Assembly: GCA_023416895.1 (NCBI GenBank)
Contig: JAEZGQ010000086.1
Coordinates: 1 to 34,113, forward strand
Reading direction: 5' to 3'
DNA length: 34,113 nucleotides
Source: Bacillota bacterium
GTDB taxonomy: Bacteria > Bacillota > Clostridia > Christensenellales > CAG-138
Each line of letters opens with the position of its first letter. The first letter of the stretch is position 1. Under the pieces are notes generated by a model, which did no database searches, was not told the origin of the DNA, and saw only the letters and a list, made by a program, of their open reading frames with translations. Shown here in pieces: positions 1 through 7,499 of this stretch. The translations under genes and the position numbers were made by a program.

Positions 1-607
1 AGCTCTTGCGGTGCGCCGGACAAGGCCCGTACTTCTTTAACGCTTCGATGTGCGCTTTGGTTCCGTAGCCCTTGTTCGCCGCAAAACCATACTGCGGATA
101 GAGCCTGTCGAGCTCCTTCATTGAACGGTCGCGCTCCACCTTTGCGAGAATGGAGGCTGCGGCGATCAAATAGCTGATGGCATCCCCATGGATGAGCGGC
201 ACCTGTTCGGCCTCAATAGAAAGTCCCTTCACCGCATCCACAAGAGCGACCCCGCAGGGAATTTCAAGCTTTTGAAACGCCCTTTGAAATGCAAGCTTTG
301 TGGCATTTAAAATGTTAAGCTCGTCGATCTCAGCCTCGCTCGCGATGCCGACACCAAACGCCAAGGCATGTTGAAGAACCTGCGGGTACAGAGCCTCGCG
401 CCGCGCTTCGGAGAGCTTCTTTGAGTCGTTTACACCTTCGATCAGCGGCTGTGGCGGTAAAATGACGCATGCGGCGTAAACCGGCCCCGCAAGGGGGCCG
501 CGCCCGGCCTCATCCATCCCTGCGGGAAAAATCCCTTTTTCCCAATAAGGGCGTTCGGTTTGGGTCAAAACGTATAAGCGTACGCTTTCATTGCGCTTCG
601 CCATCAT
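1..607 (-). CDS. rnhB: Ribonuclease HII (3' end outside window)
   Basis: RNase HII cuts the RNA strand of RNA-DNA hybrids and removes single ribonucleotides misincorporated in DNA. The reading frame is open from an ATG at 607 to the window edge. Near the N-terminus it shows the family signature GMDEAGRGPLAGP (the acidic DE pair binds metal), followed by NDSKKLS, then LVDAVKG, AAASILAKVERD and KGYGTKAHIEAL, ending at the conserved PAHRKS, so only a short C-terminal tail is missing. The ATG at 607 has GAGGGAG six bases upstream; an ATG at 604 is also possible. The start overlaps the end of rbgA by 20 bases, as expected for the last gene of the ylxM-ffh-rplS-rbgA-rnhB operon. The N-terminal stretch before the signature is ordinary in length. 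Confidence 0.95.
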   Translation of the reverse strand, partial: MMAKRNESVRLYVLTQTERPYWEKGIFPAGMDEAGRGPLAGPVYAACVILPPQPLIEGVNDSKKLSEARREALYPQVLQHALAFGVGIASEAEIDELNILNATKLAFQRAFQKLEIPCGVALVDAVKGLSIEAEQVPLIHGDAISYLIAAASILAKVERDRSMKELDRLYPQYGFAANKGYGTKAHIEALKKYGPCPAHRKS

Positions 608-1466
608 TTTGCGCTCCCTCAAATAAATCCGGCTCCTCAAGGGTTACGCGTGCGATCTTGCAACCACGGTACTCGTCGAGCACAATGCGTGCGGCGCGCG
701 CGTTGTCATACTCGCCGCCGCGCACTACAAAGCCGCGGCTCTTTGCCACCGCCGTAAGAAGCTCAGCGTCGTCCGTCTGCGATTCTATTTTTTTGTAGCG
801 CTCCGTGAGCGCCTGCGGGCAAAGCTGCCTAAGGTCGCTCAACAGATGAAGCGCCAGCGTTTCCACATCCGTCACCTCGTCGTTGATGGAGCCGATGTAG
901 GCAAGGTGCCTGGCAAGCGTTTCGTTTTCAAGCTTGGGCCACAAAAGCCCCGGCGTATCCATAAGCTCAAGGTAGGGCGTAATTTTCACCCACTGCTTTC
1001 CCTTGGTAACGCCCGGCTTATCCCCCGTCTGTGCGCGGTTGACGCCCGCGATGCGGTTGATGAAGGTGGATTTGCCGACGTTTGGGATGCCAACGATCAT
1101 GGCGCGCACGGTTTTGTTCACGCCCTTCTCGCGCATCCTTTTTACCTTCTCGGCCGCCGCGTTTTCGATAAGCGCTATCGCAGCACCGCGCTTTTGCGGC
1201 GAGGTGGCCACAAAATCGACTGCCTTGATGCCTTCCTTTTTATAATGCTCTACCCAGCGCTTTGTGACCTCCGGCGAGGCGAGGTCGCTCTTGTTGAGCA
1301 CAACCACCCTTTCCTTGCCGGTAAAAAGATCGTCAAAATCCGGATTGCGCGTGGCAAACGGCGCGCGCGCGTCCACAATTTCCACCACCACGTCGATGAG
1401 CTTTAAATTTTCCACAAGCATGCGGCGCGCCTTGGCCATATGCCCCGGGTACCATTGAATCAGCAA
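588..1466 (-). CDS. rbgA: Ribosome biogenesis GTPase RbgA (YlqF)
   Basis: RbgA is a circularly permuted GTPase needed for late assembly of the 50S subunit. The permuted motif order is directly visible: G4 NKSD at residues 58-61 comes before G1 GIPNVGKST at 126-134 and G3 DTPG at 170-173. The N-terminus IQWYPGHMAKARR is the family hallmark. The start is a TTG, chosen because it gives the conserved N-terminus and has AGGGTGA about seven bases upstream; the next ATG would cut into the conserved PGHM segment. At 292 residues it has family length. It follows rplS after an 87-base gap holding a GC-rich stem-loop and overlaps rnhB. Confidence 0.96.
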   Translation of the reverse strand: MLIQWYPGHMAKARRMLVENLKLIDVVVEIVDARAPFATRNPDFDDLFTGKERVVVLNKSDLASPEVTKRWVEHYKKEGIKAVDFVATSPQKRGAAIALIENAAAEKVKRMREKGVNKTVRAMIVGIPNVGKSTFINRIAGVNRAQTGDKPGVTKGKQWVKITPYLELMDTPGLLWPKLENETLARHLAYIGSINDEVTDVETLALHLLSDLRQLCPQALTERYKKIESQTDDAELLTAVAKSRGFVVRGGEYDNARAARIVLDEYRGCKIARVTLEEPDLFEGAQNDGEAQ

Positions 1467-1495
1467 TGCACTTCACCCTTTTTTCTATATTGAGA

Positions 1496-1532
1496 AGCCC
1501 CCGCGGCCGTTTCAAACCGGCGCCCGGGGGCT
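1496..1532. other. GC-rich stem-loop between rplS and rbgA
   Basis: The outer stem is AGCCCCCG paired with CGGGGGCT, with a partly paired GC-rich interior. In the direction of the operon (minus strand) it lacks a good U-tract (TTCTCAATATAG follows), so it may attenuate transcription or protect mRNA ends between rplS and rbgA rather than act as a full terminator. Confidence 0.55.
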
Positions 1533-1553
1533 TTTGCTCTCAAGCTGAATACC

Positions 1554-1907
1554 TTATTTTTCTTCGATGCGCTCCACGATCTTGGCAGCCTTACCGGAAA
1601 GCTTACGCAGATAGAAGAGCTTCGCCCTGCGAACCTGACCGTGACGGAGTACTTCGATGCGGCCGATGCGGGGGCTGTTGTACGGGAAAGTACGCTCCAC
1701 GCCTACGCCGTAGGAAATTCTGCGGACGGTAAAGGTCTTGCGGACGGCGCCACCCTGGATTTTGGTGACCACGCCTTCGAAGTTCTGGAGCCTCTCGCGC
1801 GTGCCTTCGATAACCTTCACAAATACGCGAACGGTATCGCCCACCTGAAGCCTCGGCAGGTCGGTACGGAGTTGTTCCTTTTCAAGTTCCCTAATGATGT
1901 CAGACAT
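1554..1907 (-). CDS. rplS: 50S ribosomal protein L19
   Basis: L19 sits at the 30S-50S interface of the large subunit. The 117-residue product starts MSDIIRELEKEQLR and contains the family features VGDTVRVFVKVIEG, RLQNFEGVV and the basic segment RRAKLFYLR near the C-terminus. An upstream in-frame extension to 1955 was rejected: it adds 16 residues not typical of L19, whereas the ATG at 1907 is preceded by GGAAGGAG. It lies 117 bases downstream of trmD with its own promoter in the gap, so it can be transcribed both from the ylxM promoter and independently. Confidence 0.97.
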   Translation of the reverse strand: MSDIIRELEKEQLRTDLPRLQVGDTVRVFVKVIEGTRERLQNFEGVVTKIQGGAVRKTFTVRRISYGVGVERTFPYNSPRIGRIEVLRHGQVRRAKLFYLRKLSGKAAKIVERIEEK

Positions 1908-1982
1908 TTTTTGTCTTCTCCTTCCTCGTAGACGTTCTTGAAAGCTTCCGCTCACATTGGACCGTCCGTTGTCACAAGCGCC

Positions 1983-2011
1983 ATTATAACATACGGTTTT
2001 TGCGTTTGCAA
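1983..2011 (-). promoter_or_regulatory. Sigma-A-type promoter of rplS
   Basis: On the minus strand TTGCAA (2006-2011) and a perfect TATAAT (1983-1988) are separated by 17 bases. The predicted transcript starts near 1976 and has a leader of about 70 bases before rplS. Bacillota rplS transcripts are known to carry an L19-binding leader; the leader here contains GGACGGTCC and other short self-complementary parts, but I cannot confirm that structure by eye. Confidence 0.75.
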
Positions 2012-2024
2012 GGCGTTTATTGCC

Positions 2025-2762
2025 TTATTTTCCTTGGTTTTCGCCGTTTTTCACAGCTTCGAGAAACAGCCTGTCCGCCTTCGTCAGGCTGACGCCTTCC
2101 AAAAGCTCGGGGCGGTTTTTCAGCGTGATCAGAAGTGATTGTTCCCTGCGCCATCTCGCGATGGCGGCATGGTTGCCGTTCAAAAGCACCTCGGGTACTT
2201 TTTCGCCGCAAAATTCCGACGGACGGGTGTACTGTGGGTACTCCAAAAGCCCATCGGAAAAGGACTCGTCCATTGCGGATTCGTCGCTCCCCAACACACC
2301 CGGTATGAAGCGCGACATGCAGTCAATCACGACCATGGCCGCAAGCTCACCGCCTGTTAGTACATAGTCGCCGATGGATACTTCGCGGTGCATCTTCCCC
2401 ATCACGCGTTCGTCGATGCCCTCGTAATGCCCGCACAAAAAAAGAAGCCTTTCCTTTTGCGCAAGCTCCTGCGCGAGCGCAACGCTGAGAGTTTCGCCGC
2501 GCGGCGTTAACACCACGCGGTAAGCTTCTGCGTTTTCATCCACCGCGTCGAGGCACGAAAAAATCGGCTGGGGCATCATCACCATGCCTGCTCCGCCGCC
2601 AAATGGGTAATCGTCGGTGTTTTTGTGCTTGCTCTGAGAATAATCGCGGATGTTGTGCACAGAAAACTCCAAAATCCCTTTTTGGGCGGCGCGCCCGAGC
2701 ATGCTCGTGCCGAGTACCGGCGTGAACATTTCCGGAAACAGCGTTAAGACGTCAATCCTCAA
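2025..2762 (-). CDS. trmD: tRNA (guanine-N1)-methyltransferase TrmD
   Basis: TrmD methylates G37 of tRNAs with S-adenosylmethionine, which prevents frameshifting. The 245-residue product starts MRIDVLTLFPEMF and shows SPOUT-fold signatures: FGGGAGMVM, CGHYEGIDERV and SIGDYVLTGGELAAMV, which form the knotted SAM site. The TTG at 2762 was chosen because it begins the conserved N-terminus and has GAGGAGG nine bases upstream; a longer frame up to 2813 would add residues encoded inside rimM. The start overlaps rimM by 11 bases, indicating translational coupling. Confidence 0.95.
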   Translation of the reverse strand: MRIDVLTLFPEMFTPVLGTSMLGRAAQKGILEFSVHNIRDYSQSKHKNTDDYPFGGGAGMVMMPQPIFSCLDAVDENAEAYRVVLTPRGETLSVALAQELAQKERLLFLCGHYEGIDERVMGKMHREVSIGDYVLTGGELAAMVVIDCMSRFIPGVLGSDESAMDESFSDGLLEYPQYTRPSEFCGEKVPEVLLNGNHAAIARWRREQSLLITLKNRPELLEGVSLTKADRLFLEAVKNGENQGK

Positions 2763-3282
2763 AAAGGCCGACCTCCTCGAGCACGTCGCTTGCAAGGACG
2801 ATTTTTTTCTCAAAAACGTCCACGCTCTTCAAAAGCTTTTTGAGCGCCGGCACCATCAGCACCTTTTCGCCGCGGATCACGTAAACGTCCGCCGCGCCAT
2901 TTTGGAGCACTTCCTCGAGCTTGCCATAAAACGCCCCGTCGGTGCCGAACACCTCGCAGCCGATGATGTCGGTCACGAAATACTGCCCCTCGGGAAGCTT
3001 TACGGCGTGCGCGCGATCCACGCACAAATAAACGTCGCGCAAAAGCGCGGCGTCCTCGCGCGTATCGATGCCTCCAAGGTGCACATACACCTCTTTGTCG
3101 CCGCGTACGCTTTCGCACGCCACCGAAACGCTCTCATAGCCGTCCTTTCGCTCAAGATATGCTTCCTTGAGCGAAGAAAAACGGGAAAGGTCGTCGGTAA
3201 GCGGCAAAAGCTTTACGGTGCCTTTTACGCCGTGGGGCGTTAAAATAAGGCCCACGCGCAGATAGTCGGATTGCTTCGTCAC
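2752..3282 (-). CDS. rimM: Ribosome maturation factor RimM
   Basis: RimM binds S19 and assists maturation of the 30S head. The product of 176 residues has the N-terminal RimM beta-barrel beginning YLRVGLILTPHGVKGTVKL, a linker, and a C-terminal PRC-barrel with GQYFVTDIIGCEVF, GKLEEVL and VLMVPALKKL. The start is GTG and its GTGA overlaps the khpA stop by four bases. In this operon family rimM and trmD are consistently adjacent, as here. B. subtilis ylqD, which lies between khpA and rimM there, is missing. Confidence 0.95.
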   Translation of the reverse strand: MTKQSDYLRVGLILTPHGVKGTVKLLPLTDDLSRFSSLKEAYLERKDGYESVSVACESVRGDKEVYVHLGGIDTREDAALLRDVYLCVDRAHAVKLPEGQYFVTDIIGCEVFGTDGAFYGKLEEVLQNGAADVYVIRGEKVLMVPALKKLLKSVDVFEKKIVLASDVLEEVGLFED

Positions 3283-3506
3283 ACGATCTCCACGATGTAC
3301 TTACGGTTTTCCTTGACGGAGGCAGCCTTCACAACGGTGCGGATGGCTTTGGCGATGCGCCCCTGCTTGCCGATGACCTTGCCCATATCTTCGGGGGCAA
3401 CGGAAAGCTCCAGGATCACGGCGTTTTCGCCTTCCTTTTCCACAACCTTCACCTCGTCGGGCTTATCCACGAGATTCATTGCGATAAAACGAACCAGTTC
3501 TCCCAT
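3279..3506 (-). CDS. khpA: KH-domain RNA-binding protein KhpA (YlqC)
   Basis: This is a 75-residue single KH-domain protein. The RNA-binding loop is visible as GKVIGKQGRIAKAIR (GxxG = GKQG). In Gram-positive bacteria KhpA pairs with KhpB (Jag/EloR) and affects cell elongation and RNA metabolism; khpB is not in this window. It lies 33 bases after rpsP and overlaps rimM by four bases, the standard operon position. Confidence 0.93.
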   Translation of the reverse strand: MGELVRFIAMNLVDKPDEVKVVEKEGENAVILELSVAPEDMGKVIGKQGRIAKAIRTVVKAASVKENRKYIVEIV

Positions 3507-3539
3507 GGTACCCCTCCTGCTTATGAAATAAGCTCCATG

Positions 3540-3782
3540 TTATTGCAGCGCGCCGGACTTCTTAAGAAGCGCACGCACGGTGTCGGTGGGCTGAGCGCCG
3601 CTCTTTACCCAGTAGCAAGCGCGGTCGTTATCGACCTTAAGCTCGGCGGGGTCGGTCAGCGGGTTGTAGTAACCGATTTCTTCCACGAAAGCGCCGTTGC
3701 GCGGGGCGCGGGAATCCGCAACCACGATGCGGTAAAAGGGACTTTTCTTTGCGCCCATCCTGCGCAGCCTGATCTTCAACAT
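3540..3782 (-). CDS. rpsP: 30S ribosomal protein S16
   Basis: S16 is a 30S assembly protein. The 80-residue product begins MLKIRLRRMGAKKSPFYRIV and has the family segment DSRAPRNGAFVEEIGYYNP, with the usual length. The ATG has a strong AGGAGGA ribosome-binding site just upstream. It is 65 bases downstream of ffh; that gap carries only a weak stem-loop (AACGG / CCGTT) and no clear terminator. Confidence 0.97.
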   Translation of the reverse strand: MLKIRLRRMGAKKSPFYRIVVADSRAPRNGAFVEEIGYYNPLTDPAELKVDNDRACYWVKSGAQPTDTVRALLKKSGALQ

Positions 3783-3847
3783 TGTTTGTTCCTCCTGAAA
3801 CTTCTCTTGGTTTGAACTTTTTTATCGAAAACGGTCGCCCGTTATCG

Positions 3848-5182
3848 TCAGAACCCAAAGGGGAAACGCTTTTTCCCTTTTTTGAACCTGCCGCCTGAAA
3901 ACTGCTTCATGAGCTTGCGGGACGCCTCAAACTGGTTCAAAAGGCGGTTGACCTCCTGAATGGTGGTACCGCTCCCCTTTGCAACGCGCTTTTTACGGCT
4001 GGCGTTCAAAAGCTCGGGTTTGCGGCGCTCCTGCGGCGTCATGGAGCGGATGATGGCGACCATGCGGTTGGTCTGCTTTTCGTCGATCTGCATATTGCCA
4101 AGCTTGCTCGCGTCGATGCCCGGCATCATGGCAAGCATATCCTGCATGGAGCCCATGTTTTTCATTTGTTCGAACTGCTCGGCAAAATCCTCAAGCGTGA
4201 AATCGTCGTTTCGAAGCTTTGCCTCAAGCTCGATCGCCTTTTTTTCGTCGAACGCGCTTTGCGCTTTTTCGATGAGGGTAAGCACGTCGCCCATGCCGAG
4301 AATGCGCGAGGCCATACGATCCGGGTGAAAAGGCTCGATGTCGGTGAGCTTTTCGCCTACGCCGCAGAACTTGATGGGCTTCCCAGTTACCGCACGCACA
4401 CTCAGTGCCGCGCCGCCCCTCGTATCGCCGTCGAGCTTGGTGATGATAACGCCCGTAAGCTCAAGCTTTTCGTTAAAGCTCTTGGCGACGTTTACGGCAT
4501 CCTGACCGGTCATGGCATCCACCACAAGCAATATCTCAGCCGGATTCAAAAGGCTTTTTAAAGAGGCAACCTCGTCCATCATCTGCTCGTCGATGTGGAG
4601 CCTGCCTGCGGTATCCACGATCACAAGGTCGTGCATGTTCTTTTTCGCGTGCTCCACGGCGAGCCTTGCCGTTTCCACAGGGTCGTTCTGGCCGCGCTCA
4701 AACACGGGGATTCCGAGCTTTTCGCCCACTACCTGAAGCTGCTTTACGGCGGCGGGCCTATAAATATCGCACGCCACAAGAAGCGGTGTTTTGGAATACT
4801 GCTTTTTCAAATACGCGGCAAGCTTACCAGCCATTGTGGTTTTTCCCGCGCCCTGAAGGCCAGCGAGAAGCACAACCGCAGGTGTACGGGAGCCAAACTC
4901 AAGCTTGGCGTTCGCGCCACCCATGAGCGAGGTAAGTTCTTCATTTACGATCTTTATGACCTGCTGCCCCGGGGTCAGGCTTTCAAGCACTTCGCTGCCC
5001 ACGGCGCGCTCTGTAACGGTATTGACAAAGTTCTTTACGACCGTAAAGTTGACATCCGCTTCCAACAGCGCAAGCTTTACCTCGCGCATGGCCTCGCGTA
5101 CGTCTTTATCGTTAAGCTTTCCCTTGCCGGAAAGCTTTTTGAACACATTTTGTAGTTTTGAGGCAAGCCCTTCAAACGCCAT
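3848..5182 (-). CDS. ffh: Signal recognition particle protein Ffh
   Basis: Ffh is the SRP54 GTPase that, with 4.5S/6S RNA and FtsY, delivers nascent membrane proteins to the translocon. Domains in order: N domain (1-95), G domain with G1 GLQGAGKTT (108-116), DTAGR, TKLDGDTRGGAAL and FCGVGEKLTDIEPF, then a methionine-rich M domain (about 300-444) with MKNMGSMQDMLAMMPG and the RNA-binding segment SGTTIQEVNRLLNQF. The C-terminus is basic. The length of 444 is normal. The ATG at 5182 has GAGGAGA upstream and overlaps the end of ylxM by 11 bases, so translation is probably coupled. Confidence 0.97.
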   Translation of the reverse strand: MAFEGLASKLQNVFKKLSGKGKLNDKDVREAMREVKLALLEADVNFTVVKNFVNTVTERAVGSEVLESLTPGQQVIKIVNEELTSLMGGANAKLEFGSRTPAVVLLAGLQGAGKTTMAGKLAAYLKKQYSKTPLLVACDIYRPAAVKQLQVVGEKLGIPVFERGQNDPVETARLAVEHAKKNMHDLVIVDTAGRLHIDEQMMDEVASLKSLLNPAEILLVVDAMTGQDAVNVAKSFNEKLELTGVIITKLDGDTRGGAALSVRAVTGKPIKFCGVGEKLTDIEPFHPDRMASRILGMGDVLTLIEKAQSAFDEKKAIELEAKLRNDDFTLEDFAEQFEQMKNMGSMQDMLAMMPGIDASKLGNMQIDEKQTNRMVAIIRSMTPQERRKPELLNASRKKRVAKGSGTTIQEVNRLLNQFEASRKLMKQFSGGRFKKGKKRFPFGF

Positions 5183-5540
5183 AGTTATTGCTCTCCTCGC
5201 AAAGCTCCTTTAAGCTGTTCATCCGTTCACAAAGCATTTCCCTTTCCTGCACCGGCAAACCCGGCAAAGCTTTGGAAACCGACTCTTCAAGCGCCCTTAC
5301 GGCAGCTTTTACGGCCTCGTTGCGGTGAAAAAAGCCAAGCTTTTCTTCCGCCTCCGTAAGCTCCTTTTCGGCGCGCACAAGCGCATCCCTCACGCCTTGG
5401 CGCGTAATGCCCTCGCGCTCGGCGATTTCAAACAAGGAGCAGTCCTCATAGAGATGCTGCTCCATGAGCGTACGCTGCCTTACGGTAAGCATCGCCCCGT
5501 AAAGATCCAAAAGGCAGCATAAATACGTGTGTTTTTCCAT
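5172..5540 (-). CDS. ylxM: YlxM-type helix-turn-helix protein, SRP-associated
   Basis: A 122-residue protein of the YlxM/p13 family encoded directly before ffh. A sigma-70 region 4-like helix-turn-helix is visible in the segment MLTVRQRTLMEQHLYEDCSL followed by FEIAEREGITRQGVRDALVRAE; the C-terminal half is helical. In streptococci YlxM binds SRP and modulates its GTPase; a DNA-binding role is suggested only by the fold. It is the first gene of the long operon and has its own sigma-A-type promoter with a palindrome at the predicted start site, which raises the possibility of autoregulation. Confidence 0.92.
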   Translation of the reverse strand: MEKHTYLCCLLDLYGAMLTVRQRTLMEQHLYEDCSLFEIAEREGITRQGVRDALVRAEKELTEAEEKLGFFHRNEAVKAAVRALEESVSKALPGLPVQEREMLCERMNSLKELCEESNNYGV

Positions 5541-5566
5541 TTTCCTGCCCGCCTTTTTGAAAGCAC

Positions 5567-5588
5567 TGTAAAGGTTTACACCTTTACA
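5567..5588. promoter_or_regulatory. Palindrome at start of the ylxM-ffh operon transcript
   Basis: TGTAAAGG and CCTTTACA form a perfect inverted repeat around a six-base centre (TTTACA), which itself pairs with the first TGTAAA. It lies immediately downstream of the -10 box at 5597-5602, where an operator would block initiation; in RNA it could also form a 5' hairpin. Confidence 0.5.
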
Positions 5589-5596
5589 CTCTTGCT

Positions 5597-5624
5597 ATTA
5601 TATGCGTTTTCGCAAGGAAGTCAA
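5597..5624 (-). promoter_or_regulatory. Sigma-A-type promoter of the ylxM-ffh operon
   Basis: On the minus strand TTGACT (5619-5624) and TATAAT (5597-5602) are separated by 16 bases. Predicted initiation is near 5590, about 50 bases before the ylxM ATG. Confidence 0.8.
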
Positions 5625-5648
5625 GCATTTTCTCGCGCAAAAAACGCA

Positions 5649-5668
5649 AAGCGACCCGAAGGCCGCTT
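5649..5668 (-). terminator. Rho-independent terminator, distal to rsfS
   Basis: Read on the minus strand, AAGCGGCC-TTCG-GGTCGCTT forms an eight-bp stem with one G-U pair and a UUCG tetraloop, followed shortly by TTTTTT. It is the left bracket of repeat copy A and stands just before the ylxM promoter. Confidence 0.65.
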
Positions 5669-5830
5669 CGAGGTTGTCAAAAAAACTTTGGAGGTTCGGG
5701 GGCCGCAGCCTCCGGAGGCTTCCAACCGCCGCCGGCGACATGCGCGGTGGCTGCGCAAGGCCTTGCGCAGCGAGGGTTTCCGCTCAGGAATGGCCGACCG
5801 TGCCGTAGGCAAAGGGCGTTCCTGTAAATC

Positions 5831-5860
5831 TCAAAAAAGTGGCGTTCGCCACTTTTTTGA
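5831..5860. terminator. Bidirectional terminator-like hairpin in repeat copy A
   Basis: TCAAAAAAGTGGCG and CGCCACTTTTTTGA are a perfect 14-bp inverted repeat with a TT loop. The A6 and T6 runs make it terminator-like on both strands. Copy B has the matching, weaker hairpin at 11894-11919. Confidence 0.6.
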
Positions 5861-5868
5861 CACTCTGA

Positions 5869-5888
5869 AAGCGGCCCGAAGGCCGCTT
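5869..5888 (-). terminator. Terminator-like hairpin after rsfS
   Basis: AAGCGGCC-TTCG-GGCCGCTT (minus strand) is a perfect eight-bp stem with a UUCG loop, 18 bases downstream of the rsfS stop. The U-run is short (TTTC), so it may be weak on its own. It is the right bracket of repeat copy A. Confidence 0.6.
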
Positions 5889-5906
5889 CTCAAACTTAAA
5901 AGATGC

Positions 5907-6281
5907 TTACTCCTTGTCGCCATACTCGGCGGAATAGTTGATGAAGCCATCCTTCGCGTCCATCCAAAGACGCTCCATGTTATAATACGCCCTCTCATCG
6001 GGCTGGAATATATGAACCAAAATGTCCGAAAAGTCAAGAACAATCCAACGTCCTTCCGGATAGCCTTCCCTGCGCCTGAGTTCAAGGCCAAGCTCGGGAG
6101 CCTTTTCATCCAACTCGTCACACAGGGTTTTCACATGGGGTACGGCGCGGCCGCTGCAGATTACAAACCAGTCCGCAACAATGGTTTTGTCTGCCACGTA
6201 AAGCGCCATGATGTCGGACGCCTTTTTGTTGTCGAGCACTTTGCAGATGTTGAGCACTTTTTCCTTTAACGCTTCGTTCAA
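5907..6281 (-). CDS. rsfS: Ribosomal silencing factor RsfS
   Basis: RsfS binds L14 and blocks subunit joining when nutrients are low. The 124-residue product has the DUF143/RsfS pattern: KKASDIMALYV, DWFVICSG, HVKTLCDEL and the C-terminal block GRWIVLDFSDILVHIFQ. The start is TTG, whose TTGA overlaps the stop of nadD-yqeK by four bases. The nadD-yqeK-rsfS order is the one seen in Bacillus. Confidence 0.95.
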   Translation of the reverse strand: MNEALKEKVLNICKVLDNKKASDIMALYVADKTIVADWFVICSGRAVPHVKTLCDELDEKAPELGLELRRREGYPEGRWIVLDFSDILVHIFQPDERAYYNMERLWMDAKDGFINYSAEYGDKE

Positions 6282-7459
6282 TGTAACGCCTCCTTGTTTT
6301 TGATATCGTGATGAATCAGATATTCCCTGGCCTCAAAAATGCAAGGGTCTATCGCTTTTCCCTTTTCCTTAAGGTGCTTGATTCCGTAATCCATACAGGC
6401 TAGCACGCCTTCGTTTAAGCCGCGCATCGCCTCCGCGCGGAGCTCCTCCACGCCGCAAAAGTTTCTGGTGGGCTCGATTTTGTCCGCAACGTAAGTGATT
6501 TTTTCGAGCACGCTCATGCCTTGCGAGCAAACCGTGTGGTTGGCGATGGCCATAAGCACTTCGGGGTCGGAAACACCGTAATCCTCGCGCGCCACCTCTG
6601 CGCCGATGGCTCCGTGCAAAATGCCCGGCGACGTTTTCGAATACCCCATGGGACTTACCTCAAAGCGCTTGAGATATCGAGCCATTTGCTCTTTTGAAAC
6701 CTTTGCGCAATCATGCAGCAGCGCCGCAAGCCGTGCCTTTTCCCCCTCCGCACCGTAACGTTGCGCAAGAAGCACTGCGGCGCGCACTGTACCCATGGTA
6801 TGAGCATATCTTTCTTCATTCAACGCGGCCCTAAGCTTTTCCTGCTTGAGGCGAACATCCGCAGGGAGATACAGCCCGTTTTCATAAAGATAGCGCTCTG
6901 CCCCTTCGGGCAGCATGCCGCTTACGCTCTTTGCCGCGTACACGCGGTTTCGTATTTCCGTAGAAGAAAGCTCGGGGCCGCTTGTTTTTGACAAAAGCAC
7001 CCGCGCACCGTACCGCGCATTGAGGCTTTCTGTGGCGTTTTTTACATCGAACGGCTCGCCGCCGCGCGCGAAGCCCACAAACACGACCGATTTTAGAAGC
7101 TCCTCCGCCCTATACCAATTGGGGAGGTCGCAAAGCATATCCGCTCCGACGATGCAAAAAAGCTCCGCTCCCGGATAAGCTTTGTACAGCTGCTGCACCG
7201 TATCATAGGTGTAGCTTTTCCCTTCCCTCTCAAGTTCAATGCCACTCGCTTCGATTCCCGCTTCTTCAGCAAGGCCGCATTCAAGCATTTTTAAGCGCTC
7301 CGAAGCGCTCACATGAAAGGCGATCTGTTTGTGCGGCGGATCCGCCGCCACAATAAGAAGCACCTTATCAAGTGAAAACTCCGTAAGCGCCTGCCGCGCG
7401 ATGGCAATATGTCCGCAGTGAACGGGGTTGAAGCTGCCGCCCAAAAAACCGATGCGCAT
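6278..7459 (-). CDS. nadD: Fused nicotinate-nucleotide adenylyltransferase / YqeK HD hydrolase
   Basis: A single 393-residue frame joins two enzymes that are usually separate. Residues about 1-195 are NadD, which makes deamido-NAD from nicotinate mononucleotide and ATP: GGSFNPVHCGH is the nucleotidyltransferase motif and SSTEIRNRV matches the second ATP-binding motif. Residues about 205-393 are a YqeK-type HD domain with RYAHTMGTV, ALLHDCAK, HGAIGAEVA, ANHTV and YVADKIEPTR; YqeK enzymes hydrolyse diadenosine tetraphosphate symmetrically. There is no stop or frameshift at the junction. The ATG at 7459 gives the conserved MRIGFLGGSF start; the 90 extra upstream codons in frame are not NadD-like and run across the promoter. 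It is the first gene, overlapping rsfS. Confidence 0.93.
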   Translation of the reverse strand: MRIGFLGGSFNPVHCGHIAIARQALTEFSLDKVLLIVAADPPHKQIAFHVSASERLKMLECGLAEEAGIEASGIELEREGKSYTYDTVQQLYKAYPGAELFCIVGADMLCDLPNWYRAEELLKSVVFVGFARGGEPFDVKNATESLNARYGARVLLSKTSGPELSSTEIRNRVYAAKSVSGMLPEGAERYLYENGLYLPADVRLKQEKLRAALNEERYAHTMGTVRAAVLLAQRYGAEGEKARLAALLHDCAKVSKEQMARYLKRFEVSPMGYSKTSPGILHGAIGAEVAREDYGVSDPEVLMAIANHTVCSQGMSVLEKITYVADKIEPTRNFCGVEELRAEAMRGLNEGVLACMDYGIKHLKEKGKAIDPCIFEAREYLIHHDIKNKEALH

Positions 7460-7499
7460 GGATTCTCCACAACTTGAATGTCCGCTGTCATTTTTTGAC

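Larger units (their letters stand above)
5649..5888. repeat. Hairpin-bracketed intergenic repeat, copy A
   Basis: This 240-base segment fills most of the gap between ylxM and rsfS (5541-5906) and contains no supported gene. It is bracketed by two near-identical 22-base hairpin sequences (AAAGCGRCCCGAAGGCCGCT plus TC) at 5648-5669 and 5868-5889. Inside are GCCTCC/GGAGGC, a perfect 22-base palindrome at 5750-5771, and a 14-bp hairpin at 5831-5860. Its plus strand is recognisably homologous to the minus strand of 11864-12138: shared blocks include CGCAGCC, GCGACATG, CTCAGG, TTCCTG and CTCAAAAAAGTG in the same order, and a central palindrome in both. Confidence 0.7.

Noticed and set aside
5529..6269. 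Plus-strand 246-codon frame over the ylxM-rsfS gap
   Set aside because: It crosses the intergenic repeat and lies antisense to rsfS; nothing recognisable.
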